DNA of 43,193 nucleotides from positions 1 through 43,193 of the forward strand of contig JAAYEA010000376.1 in the NCBI GenBank assembly GCA_012689325.1. The letters are read 5' to 3'. The translations under genes were made by a program, and so were the position numbers. Position 1 is the stretch's first letter. Each line of letters opens with the position of its first letter. This DNA comes from Chloroflexota bacterium (GTDB taxonomy: Bacteria; Chloroflexota; Anaerolineae; JAAYEA01). The notes beneath the pieces were generated by a model. The model did no database searches. It was not told where the DNA came from and saw nothing but the letters and a program-made list of their open reading frames with translations. Positions 24,212 to 32,476 of the stretch are shown here, in pieces.

Positions 24212-25121
24212 CGGATTTGCCTTTCGAATTCGAGGCGGGAGACGCATTGTTCCGCGCAGCGCCCGCATTGGCCGACGCTTTCTTGGGGAGAAGGCCGCCC
24301 CACCCCGTGGTAAAGTATTGCTGAACAATACTTAGAATGTTCGAGATGACAAAGTAGAGCGCCACGCCGGAAGGAGCCGAATACATGAAAAAGCCAAACA
24401 TCAGGGGCATCATCAACCCCATGCTCTGGTTCATCTGCTGTTGCTGCGCGTCCGCCGTGGGCGAAGCCATCATCTTTTGCTGCGCCCACATCAGCGCGGC
24501 CACCAGGATGGGCATGACATAGTATGGATCCGGCAGCGCCAGGTCCAGCCACAGGAAACGGCTCTGGAAAGGCACGAGCTTGGAGAGCTGCGGGAGAAAA
24601 GGATAGACGTGCTTGCCGAGCTCGAAGAGCTGCGCCGGGTTGTTGGAGAGGATGCGCAGCACCGAGTTATACAGCCCGATCCAGATGGGGAACTGGATCA
24701 GCATGGGCCCAATGCACCCCGTCGGGCTGATGCCCAACTCGCGCATGAGCTTGACCTGTTCCTGGCTCATCCGCTCCTGATCGTTCCCGTACTTTTTCTT
24801 GAGCTCTTCCAGCCGGGGCTGCATTTCCTGGGTCTTTTTGGTCGTCTCCATCTGCTTGCGCGTCATGGGCAAGGTGAGGAGCTTGATGAGGACGGTAAAG
24901 ACCAGAATGCTCAGGGCAAAGCTATGCCCCAGATACCGGTAGATCAGCAGCAGCGAGTTCAGCATCGGCTCAAAGAAGAGCAGATTCCACCATTCGCCGA
25001 GGCTTTTCATGTTCAGCAAAAAGACGGCCAGGGTGATGATCGCCACCCACTTGAAGAACTTGGCATCCAGCTTGAACTGGGGGAGCGAGGGCATCTCCGG
25101 CTTGGACTCTGTAGAAGACAC
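24177..25121 (-). CDS. yidC: Membrane protein insertase YidC/SpoIIIJ
   Basis: A YidC/Oxa1 insertase of 314 residues without the large periplasmic domain of proteobacterial YidC. The conserved core ALSILVFTVLIKLLTLPM carries Lys80 where most family members have an essential Arg in the hydrophilic groove; the positive charge is kept. The coiled cytoplasmic loop (QEMQPRLEELKKKYGND) and five core helices are visible, and the C-terminus is basic. The GTG start has AGGAGG about 10 nt upstream. It follows the PQQ-propeller lipoprotein gene by 23 nt and overlaps khpB. Confidence 0.95.
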   Translation of the reverse strand: MSSTESKPEMPSLPQFKLDAKFFKWVAIITLAVFLLNMKSLGEWWNLLFFEPMLNSLLLIYRYLGHSFALSILVFTVLIKLLTLPMTRKQMETTKKTQEMQPRLEELKKKYGNDQERMSQEQVKLMRELGISPTGCIGPMLIQFPIWIGLYNSVLRILSNNPAQLFELGKHVYPFLPQLSKLVPFQSRFLWLDLALPDPYYVMPILVAALMWAQQKMMASPTADAQQQQMNQSMGLMMPLMFGFFMYSAPSGVALYFVISNILSIVQQYFTTGWGGLLPKKASANAGAARNNASPASNSKGKSDGSKSQKKHSG

Positions 25122-25144
25122 CTACTACCTACCTCCTGGGTACG

Positions 25145-26236
25145 CTACTTGGGAGAAAACCGCCAACGCTCCGCCCCGAATCCCGCGTCCACCGCCAATA
25201 GCGAGCCGGTAGAGAGGGGCAGATAGACGATCTGGTTGTTGACGACAGGCTGCGCAAAGACGGTGCCGCCGGCCGAGGCCAGCTTGACGGGCTGTTGCGC
25301 GCCATCGATGCGGTACAGGTCGCCCTTTTCGGTGACGGCATAGAGGTACTCGCCGTTATGCGCGAATCCCGCCAGCACAGGCCCTTCCAAATCGGCCTGC
25401 CAAAGCTCCTGCCCCGTGGCCAGTTCGAGAGCGTACACCTTGCCATTCAGCGATCCCGCGAACACCACCTGATCGACGACCAGCGGCTGGCCCCAGAACC
25501 ACCGTCCGGCGGGCAATTTCCAATTCAGGAAGGGCTTGCGCGCGGTCTCGAAGGACCACTTGGGCGCGCCGGTCTGCGCGTCCAGCGCATGGACCTTGCT
25601 ATCCAGCGCGCCGACCAGGATCATCCCCTCCGCATAGCTGGGCGTCCCGGCCATGGCCGCGCCCACGCTGTATTCCCAGATCTTTTGGCCCGTGCTGGCA
25701 TCCAGGCAGTAGACCTTGTGGTCCATGGAGCTCACATAGACGCGCCCTTCCGCCACCAGCGGGGCCGACCAGACCCAGTTGCCCGTCTCGAAGGACCACT
25801 TTTTGGCCCCGGTGCTTGCCTCCAGCGCATAGACCTGGCGATCCGAAGAGGCGACATAGACCATCTGATCCTGCGCAGCGGCGGCGCCATAGATCGAGCC
25901 GCCGGTCAGAAACCGCCAACGCAACTGGCCATCCGACACGTTCAGCGCATAGAGGTTCTTATCCCCGGACCCCACCAGCAACAGCTCGCCAGCAACGATG
26001 GGACGCGCAAAGAGAGCGCCGAGGTTTTCCTTCTCCTCCACGGGATACACCCAGCGCTGCGCCCCCGATAGAGCGTCCAGGCTATAGACCTTGCCCGCGG
26101 AAGATGCGTAATAGACGACATCGTTCGCCGCCTCGGCCCCAGCCCATCCCGGCGCAACGCGGGCGCCGAAGCAGCCCGTCACAAGCAGCGCCAGCGCGAG
26201 GGCCGCCACAAGACCCTTGGTCCAGATACTCTTCAA
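25145..26236 (-). CDS. PQQ/BamB-like eight-bladed propeller lipoprotein
   Basis: A lipoprotein signal ends in the lipobox LVTGC, and the rest is eight outer-strand repeats of the form VYALDASTGxxxWxF, as in BamB and PQQ-dependent enzymes. The enzyme-type PQQ ligands are not evident, so a binding or scaffold role is more likely. The TTG at 26236 is chosen: AAGGAG lies exactly 6 nt upstream, while a TTG at 26260 would place that site inside the gene. It stands between yidD and yidC, genes that are normally adjacent, which suggests a part in membrane-protein biogenesis or quality control. That link is inference. Confidence 0.85.
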   Translation of the reverse strand: MKSIWTKGLVAALALALLVTGCFGARVAPGWAGAEAANDVVYYASSAGKVYSLDALSGAQRWVYPVEEKENLGALFARPIVAGELLLVGSGDKNLYALNVSDGQLRWRFLTGGSIYGAAAAQDQMVYVASSDRQVYALEASTGAKKWSFETGNWVWSAPLVAEGRVYVSSMDHKVYCLDASTGQKIWEYSVGAAMAGTPSYAEGMILVGALDSKVHALDAQTGAPKWSFETARKPFLNWKLPAGRWFWGQPLVVDQVVFAGSLNGKVYALELATGQELWQADLEGPVLAGFAHNGEYLYAVTEKGDLYRIDGAQQPVKLASAGGTVFAQPVVNNQIVYLPLSTGSLLAVDAGFGAERWRFSPK

Positions 26237-26261
26237 TAGATGCTCCTTATGGAAATGCAAA

Positions 26262-26275
26262 AGGCGGGCCCGCCT
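26262..26275 (-). terminator. Terminator-like palindrome after yidD
   Basis: AGGCGGGCCCGCCT is a perfect 14-bp palindrome and on the minus strand runs into TTT. A second small stem, GCCGC-CTCTA-GCGGC (26284-26298), precedes it in the direction of transcription. The U-tract is short, so attenuation rather than full termination is likely. Confidence 0.45.
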
Positions 26276-26303
26276 AATAGCGTGCCGCCTCTAGCGGCTG
26301 CCC

Positions 26304-26513
26304 TCAGGGAACGGGGTCATAGCCGCCTGGGTGAAACGGGTGACAGCGGCTGAGTCGCTTCAGCGCCATCCACCCCCCTCTGAGCAGCCCGTACTTGTCG
26401 ATCGCCTCATACGCGTAGGAGGAGCAAGTTGGCGTGAACCGACAAGAAGGCGGCTTGTGAGGAGAGATCGAATCCTTGTACCATTGGATCAAGCTGAGCG
26501 CGATTCGCCTCAT
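26304..26513 (-). CDS. yidD: Membrane protein insertion efficiency factor YidD
   Basis: A 69-residue YidD/Hlpa-type protein with the invariant cysteine pattern [15 protein letters not shown] and the [14 protein letters not shown] tail. It assists YidC-dependent insertion at the membrane. The ATG at 26513 overlaps the rnpA TGA by one base (TGATG), so it is translated by coupling. A longer in-frame reading would overlap rnpA and is not supported. Confidence 0.95.
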   Translation of the reverse strand: MRRIALSLIQWYKDSISPHKPPSCRFTPTCSSYAYEAIDKYGLLRGGWMALKRLSRCHPFHPGGYDPVP

Positions 26514-26878
26514 CAGGATGACGCGCTTCCTTGGGAGAGGTCTCCCTGCCACAGCCTGGCTTGGCTGAGCAATTGGAGCAAGGCCGCGGCCACTTGGTGC
26601 AGATTGGCCTGCGGTGTCCGCTTGCGCGCAATCAGCACCATATCCGATCCTGCCTTGATCGCTGTCTGGTTCAAGCGCACTGCCTCGCGCATGAGACGCT
26701 TGGCGCGGTTTCGGGCGACCGCATTGCCAACTCGCTTGCTGGCTGCAAAACCGAAGCGGCTGTGCGGCAGATCGTTGGGCATCACGCACACCACCAGCAT
26801 GGAATTGGCCCAGGAGCGGTTGCCCTTCAGCACGCGCTCCAAGTCCCGCGACTTGAGCAGGCGCTGCTCCTTCTTCAC
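26513..26878 (-). CDS. rnpA: Ribonuclease P protein component
   Basis: The basic protein subunit of RNase P, which matures the 5' ends of tRNAs. The RNR motif is in [21 protein letters not shown], and the 121 residues match the family. The GTG start begins 2 nt after the rpmH stop, so reinitiation is expected. A typical [13 protein letters not shown]-terminal region supports this start. Confidence 0.95.
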   Translation of the reverse strand: MKKEQRLLKSRDLERVLKGNRSWANSMLVVCVMPNDLPHSRFGFAASKRVGNAVARNRAKRLMREAVRLNQTAIKAGSDMVLIARKRTPQANLHQVAAALLQLLSQARLWQGDLSQGSASS

Positions 26879-26880
26879 GC

Positions 26881-27045
26881 CTATTGCTTGGCCAGCTTGA
26901 ACGGCAGCTCCACGGTCAAACGCTTGCGCCCCTTGGCCCGTCGCTCCTTCAGCACATCCCGGCCGTCACGGGTCTTCATGCGCTGACGGAAACCATGCAC
27001 CTTGTACGTGCGACGCTTCTTGGGTTGAAAAGTCCTCTTGGTCAT
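26881..27045 (-). CDS. rpmH: 50S ribosomal protein L34
   Basis: A 54-residue protein with the L34 pattern: [20 protein letters not shown], then [21 protein letters not shown]. It begins with ATG at 27045 and ends with TAG at 26881. GAGGTG lies about 8 nt upstream. At 54 residues it is slightly longer than the usual 44-50, because of the tail [14 protein letters not shown]. First gene of the rpmH-rnpA-yidD cluster that lies beside the replication origin in most bacteria. Confidence 0.97.
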   Translation of the reverse strand: MTKRTFQPKKRRTYKVHGFRQRMKTRDGRDVLKERRAKGRKRLTVELPFKLAKQ

Positions 27046-27077
27046 CTAGTTTCACCTCAAGCTATGATGGCAGTGAA

Positions 27078-27109
27078 AGGTGCGCGTCTGCAAGACCTGG
27101 CGCACACCT
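27078..27109 (-). promoter_or_regulatory. Hairpin in the rpmH 5' leader
   Basis: In the minus-strand leader AGGTGTGCG (27109-27101) pairs with CGCGCACCT (27086-27078): nine base pairs, one a G-U wobble, with a 14-nt loop. It lies within the approximately 65-nt untranslated leader. Feedback control of the L34 operon is possible but unproven. Confidence 0.5.
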
Positions 27110-27117
27110 GACAGATA

Positions 27118-27146
27118 ATTATAACCTGTTTTGACTGTAGCTGCAA
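27118..27146 (-). promoter_or_regulatory. Promoter of the rpmH-rnpA-yidD operon
   Basis: Minus strand TTGCAG (27146-27141), 17 bp, and a perfect TATAAT (27123-27118). The transcript would start about 65 nt before the rpmH ATG. Confidence 0.65.
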
Positions 27147-27219
27147 ATAGACGGGGGTTCGCGCCGGCGCGAGGATCGGGCGGCAGAGTCCTGCCACGAG
27201 CAGGAGGAGTGCGGCGGGT

Positions 27220-28413
27220 TCAGTCCACGACGATCAGGGGCAGGGTGCCGCGGTAGCGAAACTCGGGCTCAGAGGCCCCGTACATGATCTCCCAATTGCC
27301 GTCGGGCAACTGCTCGGCCCAAGCGGCATGGATGGCCCCATCCGGTCCCGCGGCCAGCACGACATCCGCCACGCCGGTGGCGCTCTCGGAGACGAGTTGC
27401 TGGCCCAGCCAGGGCAGCGTGAGGGCCAGCCGCCGCCGATAATAGAGCTGGTCGGCCTGGTCCCAAGCGATATGGGAAAAGCCCCGCCCGTCCACCGCAA
27501 TGCTGGGCAGATAGGCATCGCCGGACCCGTTGGAGACCGCTTCTTGGAGAGACCAGAAAAAGCTGCGCCCGCCGGCGTAATAGACCTGGTCCCGGCTATC
27601 CACCCGCTCTTCCCAGGTGATATGGGCCAGGCCGTCGCGATCCACGGCGATATCGGGGATGGTGGAGGGGTTATCGCTGTCCGACAGGTTTTCGGGCAAG
27701 CTCCAACTGCTGCCAGCGTATTGGGTGTGATACACTTCGTAAGGCTCGTCGAGGCTGTCGCGATCTTGCCAGACCACGTGCAAAACGTCATCGCCGCCGA
27801 TGGCCAGCGAGGCCACGCTGCCCCGCGCCTGCGGGATCGGCATGTTGATGGAGAACATGCCCGTCCAGCGGCCATGATAGATCACATTGTAGCCTGGCGA
27901 ATTGTCCGTCCAGACAAAATGCAAGGTGTTCTTGGAATCGATGGCGATATCGGGGATCGCCGAGACGCCGCTGGTGTTCGAGATGTTGCGCGGCAACGAC
28001 CAAAAGCCCCCTGTCCACTGGCAATAATAGATCTGGTACTTGCCGCGAAACTCGTTGACGAAGAGCAGGTGAGGCACGTTGTTCGAGTCGATAGCCAGCG
28101 AGGGCTGCTCGCCAACGGTCACGCGCCAGGGGATCGACCACTGCACCAGGTCCCAGTAGCTATGATAGAGGTAGCGCCCCTCTTCCCAGACGATATGCAC
28201 GTAGCCGCGCCGATCCACGGCTATGGCTGGCACTCGCGATTCGCCGACGGTCTGAGAGACGTTTTGCCGCACCGGCCAGCCCGTGGCAGGCGGCACCGCC
28301 TGCGCGCTGGCCCAACCCGCGCGCGCCACAGAGAGGAGGCCCGTCATGCCCAGCAAACAGATCCCCCCTACAAGCAGCCATGTTCTGAACCGGTCACGGG
28401 CGGTTTTGGACAC
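27220..28413 (-). CDS. Secreted seven-bladed beta-propeller protein
   Basis: A signal peptide (TWLLVGGICLLGMTGLLSV, cleavage near ASAQA) is followed by seven repeats of the pattern P-x-[IL]-A-[IV]-D-x-x-G-x-x-H-[IV]-x-W. They include IPDIAIDSKNTLHFVW and IPDIAVDRDGLAHITW. This predicts a seven-bladed propeller of the sialidase-like/exo-acting fold, but no catalytic Arg triad or Asp-box is seen, so a binding role is likely. The GTG at 28413 is chosen: GAGAGG lies 6 nt upstream; a TTG further upstream at 28464 lacks this. It follows the DUF5666 protein by about 100 nt and may respond with it. Confidence 0.75.
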   Translation of the reverse strand: MSKTARDRFRTWLLVGGICLLGMTGLLSVARAGWASAQAVPPATGWPVRQNVSQTVGESRVPAIAVDRRGYVHIVWEEGRYLYHSYWDLVQWSIPWRVTVGEQPSLAIDSNNVPHLLFVNEFRGKYQIYYCQWTGGFWSLPRNISNTSGVSAIPDIAIDSKNTLHFVWTDNSPGYNVIYHGRWTGMFSINMPIPQARGSVASLAIGGDDVLHVVWQDRDSLDEPYEVYHTQYAGSSWSLPENLSDSDNPSTIPDIAVDRDGLAHITWEERVDSRDQVYYAGGRSFFWSLQEAVSNGSGDAYLPSIAVDGRGFSHIAWDQADQLYYRRRLALTLPWLGQQLVSESATGVADVVLAAGPDGAIHAAWAEQLPDGNWEIMYGASEPEFRYRGTLPLIVVD

Positions 28414-28515
28414 GCCTTGCCTCTCTATGCCAGGAGAGCCCGGAAAACGACAGGCCGGACACAAGGCATAACCGCTCCCTGTGCCCGGTGAATGGATGGA
28501 TTGTTGCGCAGCTCG

Positions 28516-29766
28516 CTAGTTGGGCCTCTCCAAACGGATCCGCAACGCCAACAAGGTGTGATCCTGGCGCTGTATGGCCAGCACGCTGGCCAGGTTTCCT
28601 GCCGCAGCCGGCGCGCGGCTCTCGTCTATAAAAGAGCTCGCGTCCAGATAAACGACTTGCTGCACGCCCGAATCGAGCCTGAGGGTCCACGACTCGCGGG
28701 CCATCGAGACGACGCGCCCGCTGAACCGCTGCTCCTCGGACGGGTTGATCTCCTCCACGAGGATATAGGTCGCCCGCACGGAGCCGTCCGCCTGCTGCGC
28801 TCCGGACACCTCCGCGGTCAACCCCACGTGACCTTGCCGAGGGATCTCGGCGCCCGCGATCCACACGCGGGTGCCGGATACGGTCCACCAGTCGCCCTGC
28901 ATCGCCTCGATGACGCCCTCGAACTCGACCTGTTGCGCGGCCTCTCCGGGCGCTGAGGTGACGATGCGTCGGGCCAGCACCGACCCATCGGCCCGCCGCT
29001 CGCCGCGCACGTCGGCGATGCGCCCCAGGGCGATCTCGCCGACGATCTGGGTCTCGCCGTCGGTGACTACCTTGGCGCCGGACACGGTGAGCCTCAACGC
29101 CGAACCGGCGCCTTCGATGGCCTCGATGTTGCCTCTGAGCTCGTAAGGGGTCGCCTCGATGGCGCCGATGCGGACCTGGATTCGCTCGGCCACCAGCGAG
29201 CCGCTGCCATCACCGCTGGCATACACCAGCGCCCAGTCGCCGATGACGGGCTGATAGCCCGCTGGCTCCACGACGGTGGAGGCGATCACCAGCACGTCTT
29301 GGCCGGCCACGGTCCACAGCACGTCTCCCGCGCCTCCGACGGGCGTCATGGCCGAGATGCGCCCCTCGAAGCGCACCTTGGTGGGCCGCGGCGGCGTGAC
29401 CGCGGACAGGGAGACGCGCGTGTTCGCTCCCGCATGCCAGACCAGGGTCTGGTCCACGGCCACATTGGCGACCTTGAAGGTGATCGCCTCGCCTTCCTGG
29501 CCGCCATCGCGGCCCGCGCGAGCGGGATTATCGGCCGCGATATCCATCATAAAGATGGACTGGTTCAGATAGCAGTAGCAGACGCCCTCGGCGACCTTGG
29601 CATCGCCGATCCAGGCGGTGAGCGACGCATAGGGTGGTAAAGCCTTGCCATCCAGCGTGATATAGCCATAGAAACCCGCCCTGGGAGCAGCGGCGATGCT
29701 TGCTGATCTCGGCACAAGGAAGAGGGAGAGCAGGAGCAAGGAGATCAGTAAGGTTTTTCTACCCAT
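28516..29766 (-). CDS. Secreted protein with four DUF5666 repeats
   Basis: A cleavable signal peptide (KTLLISLLLLSLFLVPRSASIAAA) leads into an approximately 100-residue beta-rich domain beginning GFYGYITLDGKALPP. Four DUF5666-type repeats follow, each about 60-70 residues with a FEGxIxAM...W-x-V-x-G core and a DGSxxAxRI end (about 132-200, 208-269, 280-339 and 347-413). The same repeat forms the outside part of the anti-sigma factor encoded just upstream, which suggests that the two proteins bind a common partner or each other. ATG 29766 has AGGAGG 7 nt upstream. Confidence 0.8.
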   Translation of the reverse strand: MGRKTLLISLLLLSLFLVPRSASIAAAPRAGFYGYITLDGKALPPYASLTAWIGDAKVAEGVCYCYLNQSIFMMDIAADNPARAGRDGGQEGEAITFKVANVAVDQTLVWHAGANTRVSLSAVTPPRPTKVRFEGRISAMTPVGGAGDVLWTVAGQDVLVIASTVVEPAGYQPVIGDWALVYASGDGSGSLVAERIQVRIGAIEATPYELRGNIEAIEGAGSALRLTVSGAKVVTDGETQIVGEIALGRIADVRGERRADGSVLARRIVTSAPGEAAQQVEFEGVIEAMQGDWWTVSGTRVWIAGAEIPRQGHVGLTAEVSGAQQADGSVRATYILVEEINPSEEQRFSGRVVSMARESWTLRLDSGVQQVVYLDASSFIDESRAPAAAGNLASVLAIQRQDHTLLALRIRLERPN

Positions 29767-29869
29767 GACGAGGCCTCCTGAAGCGCCACGAACAGGCAGC
29801 AGCGCCAACGGACGTGATGGCGAGTTGTATTCCCCCAGGAACGCATCGCAACAGATTGGTGTCGCACAC

Positions 29870-31696
29870 TCAGGGCATAACGATCGGATTGGACGTTGGC
29901 CGCGGCCGCACCACGCCCGGCGTCTTGGCGGCGAGCGTCGGCTGCGTCTGCGAGATGGCCGTCTCCGTGGGCAGCGGCGACGGTTCTGGCGTCACCGCGG
30001 TGCCCTGCGTCGGCGCGGGCGTTGGCGTCGCTGGCACCAGAGCCACCGTTGGCGACGGCTCTGGCTCCGCAGACACCCGAATCCAGCGCGCCACCAAAGT
30101 GCCGTCCGCCTTTTGCACGGCCTCTACCTCGGCCAGCCGGCCCACCGCCGGAGCGCCCTCGATGGCCGTCTCGGCGGTAATCTTGATCGCGCGCCCCTCC
30201 ACGACCCACTCGGTGGCGGAAAAGCTCTGGATGGCGCCCTCGAACTGCACGACGATCTCGGGCTCCAAGACCCGGATATGCGTGGCGGTCCACGGTCCAT
30301 CTTGGAAACGCTTGGCCCGGACTGCGGCCATTCGCCCCACCACCGGCGTGCCCTCGATGGTCGTATCGGGCGCGATGCGCACCGCCTGCCCGCTGACCAC
30401 CCATGCGGCGTCGGTAAAGGACTCGATCAGGCCCTGGAACTCGGTGACCTCGGGCTCGCGCGCGGCGGGACGCTCGATGACGATCTCGAGCGCCACCAGC
30501 GCGCCATCCGAGTCGCGCCGTACCGCCGTGACCCGCGCCCAGGCTCCCACCTCGGCGGGGCCGCCGCGCTTGTCGATCACCGTCTCCGCGGTCACGAGCA
30601 CCGTCTCGCCGCCGACCTGCCAGGAATCCTGGCCGATCTGGGAGATCGAGCCGGAGAACTGCAGCTTGATCACGCGCGGCTGGGTCGGCGTCGCCGTGGC
30701 GGTCGAGGTCGCGCTAGGGGTCAGGGTGCGCGTCCGAGTCCGCGTTGAGGTGGGCTCCGCCGTCGACGTGGACGTGCGGGAAGGCGTGGGCGACGCGGTA
30801 TCCGGCGGGATCGGCGTCTTGGTGGGCTCCGCGGTCTGGGTCTCCGTAGGGATGGCCGTGGCCGTACCGACCGGCGTGTTCGTCGGCGCCGGCAGCGGCG
30901 TATCGGTGTTGACCACAGCGGGAACCGTGGCCGAGGAGGTCGGAACCGCGGTCGGCGCCGCCATGTCGCTCTCGATCTCGATCCTGCGCGCCAGCACCGA
31001 GCCGTCCGGCTGGGTCCAGGCTTCCACCTTGACCTCGGCACCGCTCCCCAGCGCGGGCGCCAGGGTCACGTCGCTGGGCAGGGTCACGGTCACACCGCCG
31101 ATCACCACCACGGTATCCGAGATGATGTCCAACGTGCCGGTGAAGGCCACGCTCGCCGCGCGCCGCTCCTCCAGGAGCGACTTGGTTTCCGCGATGCGCC
31201 GCTCCTCGAAGGCATCTCGAAGGTCTTCTTTGGCCACGTTATCGAAGGTCAGCCAGAGCTGCACCTTTTCGCGGACCAGCTTGACGGGGTAAAAGACATC
31301 ACCAGGCAGGCTGCGCGCCGAAGCGACCAGCGCGCCCCCACCCAGGGAAAGCGCCGCAAAAGCCAGGACCAGCGCCGCCGTGGCGAATCCCCTGGCCAGC
31401 GTCGCGGGCGCGCCGCCCAGGTTCCGCCACCACGCCGACGCGCGAGCCAGCAGGGAACGTTGACGGCGCTCGCGCAGGACCACGGCCTGCTCCAGAAACT
31501 GCCGGCGACCGGCCGCTAGGGCGGCTGCAGAACGCGGGGGCACGGGCTGCAATGCGCGCAACTGCCAGGCAGCACGAAGCAAGGGAGCCAGTCGTTCTGC
31601 TTCTTCGGGATGCTGTGCCAGGCAAGCACGCAGGTCTTGTTCAGACCCAATTTGGTTGAGGCACTGGTCTAGTAACGACTCAAAATCCTGGCTCAC
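29870..31696 (-). CDS. Transmembrane anti-sigma factor with DUF5667 and four DUF5666 repeats
   Basis: The cytoplasmic N-terminus (1-100) would hold the sigma factor; one helix spans about 103-127. DUF5667 follows (129-185: SLPGDVFYPVKLVREKVQLWL), then DUF5666 repeats at about 183-242, 346-408, 417-476 and 482-542. Thr/Pro/Ser-rich linkers (248-340 and 545-600) suit passage through a wall. No zinc-finger (H-x3-C-x2-C) is present, so it is not a ZAS-type anti-sigma factor. The GTG start overlaps the sigma gene by 17 nt and has GGAGGAAGG upstream, which points to a matched sigma/anti-sigma pair. How the signal is released is unknown. Confidence 0.85.
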   Translation of the reverse strand: MSQDFESLLDQCLNQIGSEQDLRACLAQHPEEAERLAPLLRAAWQLRALQPVPPRSAAALAAGRRQFLEQAVVLRERRQRSLLARASAWWRNLGGAPATLARGFATAALVLAFAALSLGGGALVASARSLPGDVFYPVKLVREKVQLWLTFDNVAKEDLRDAFEERRIAETKSLLEERRAASVAFTGTLDIISDTVVVIGGVTVTLPSDVTLAPALGSGAEVKVEAWTQPDGSVLARRIEIESDMAAPTAVPTSSATVPAVVNTDTPLPAPTNTPVGTATAIPTETQTAEPTKTPIPPDTASPTPSRTSTSTAEPTSTRTRTRTLTPSATSTATATPTQPRVIKLQFSGSISQIGQDSWQVGGETVLVTAETVIDKRGGPAEVGAWARVTAVRRDSDGALVALEIVIERPAAREPEVTEFQGLIESFTDAAWVVSGQAVRIAPDTTIEGTPVVGRMAAVRAKRFQDGPWTATHIRVLEPEIVVQFEGAIQSFSATEWVVEGRAIKITAETAIEGAPAVGRLAEVEAVQKADGTLVARWIRVSAEPEPSPTVALVPATPTPAPTQGTAVTPEPSPLPTETAISQTQPTLAAKTPGVVRPRPTSNPIVMP

Positions 31697-32240
31697 CCAA
31701 GCCTTCCTCCACCAAGATACGGCGCATCGCGTCCAGGGCGCGATGTTGCAGGGATTTGATCGCCCCCTCGGTCTTGCCCATCATCTCTGCTACTTCGACA
31801 TTGCTCATGCCCTCCACGAACTTGAGCAAGACCACATTTCCTTGCTCAGCGGTGAGTTGCCTGATCGCTGTGCGTAGCTTTTCCTGGGTCAAGTTCTCGT
31901 CCAAAGCCCTGACCGGATCCCCGCAATCAGCTACCAGGCGCTCCTCCAAGGGCAATTCACTATCCTTACGCCAACCACGAAAGTGATCCACCACCACATT
32001 ATGGGCGATGCGATACAACCACCCCGAGAAAGAGGTCCGCCAATGCTTGGCCGAAAGGATCGCCTCCAGCATTTTGGTGAACACCGCCGCCGTGAGATCC
32101 TCCGACAGGTGGGCATCGCCAACGCGGCGATAGATATAGTTGTAGATGCGCGTCGAGTACCGGTCGTAGATCTCGGCCAGCGCTTCGCCATCATACTCGC
32201 GCGCTTTATCCAGCAATGCCCAATCGTCGCCGGAGAGCAA
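31680..32240 (-). CDS. ECF-type sigma-70 family RNA polymerase sigma factor
   Basis: A 186-residue group 4 sigma factor. Region 2 (about 18-90) contains the SEDLTAAVFTKMLEAI helix and GWLYRIAHNVVVDHFR; region 4 (about 118-175) holds a helix-turn-helix, VEGMSNVEVAEMMGKTEGAIKSLQHRAL. The TTG at 32240 is accepted because AGAGGA lies about 5 nt upstream and region 2 begins soon after; no better ATG exists. It is the first gene of a minus-strand unit with its anti-sigma factor and has a long leader under a sigma-A-like promoter. Confidence 0.93.
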   Translation of the reverse strand: MLSGDDWALLDKAREYDGEALAEIYDRYSTRIYNYIYRRVGDAHLSEDLTAAVFTKMLEAILSAKHWRTSFSGWLYRIAHNVVVDHFRGWRKDSELPLEERLVADCGDPVRALDENLTQEKLRTAIRQLTAEQGNVVLLKFVEGMSNVEVAEMMGKTEGAIKSLQHRALDAMRRILVEEGLGEPGF

Positions 32241-32476
32241 GAGATCCTCTCTTTCTCACCTCTCATGACGGGAAAATGCGGCACAAGATACGCTCGTCCA
32301 ATCCAAGCCGCATACGATAGACCCACTGCGCCGCCGCGCGCGGTATAGTGCGCGGCGACAGGAAAGGGCAGCCCAGATGGCCTTGGGCAAATGCCGGCTC
32401 CACCAGCGGCCGGCAGGCCTCCGAGCCTGATCAAGCGATAGAAATGACCACAATAGGTTCACGCACCATCTTGGAA

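Noticed and set aside
26304-26789. Longer 161-residue version of yidD
   Set aside because: Its first 92 residues overlap rnpA out of frame; the YidD family begins at the ATG at 26513, which is coupled to the rnpA stop.
20741-27219. Search for parS (TGTTTCACGTGAAACA) near parAB
   Set aside because: Only a half-like GTTTCAC at about 27044 was seen, with no palindromic partner.
26881-27219. Possible replication origin beside rpmH
   Set aside because: No cluster of TTATCCACA-type DnaA boxes, no dnaA and only a short AT-rich stretch that is better explained as the rpmH promoter.
29814-31292. Plus-strand Ser/Thr/Val-rich frame opposite the anti-sigma gene
   Set aside because: The composition mirrors the Thr/Pro linker on the other strand; no start signal.
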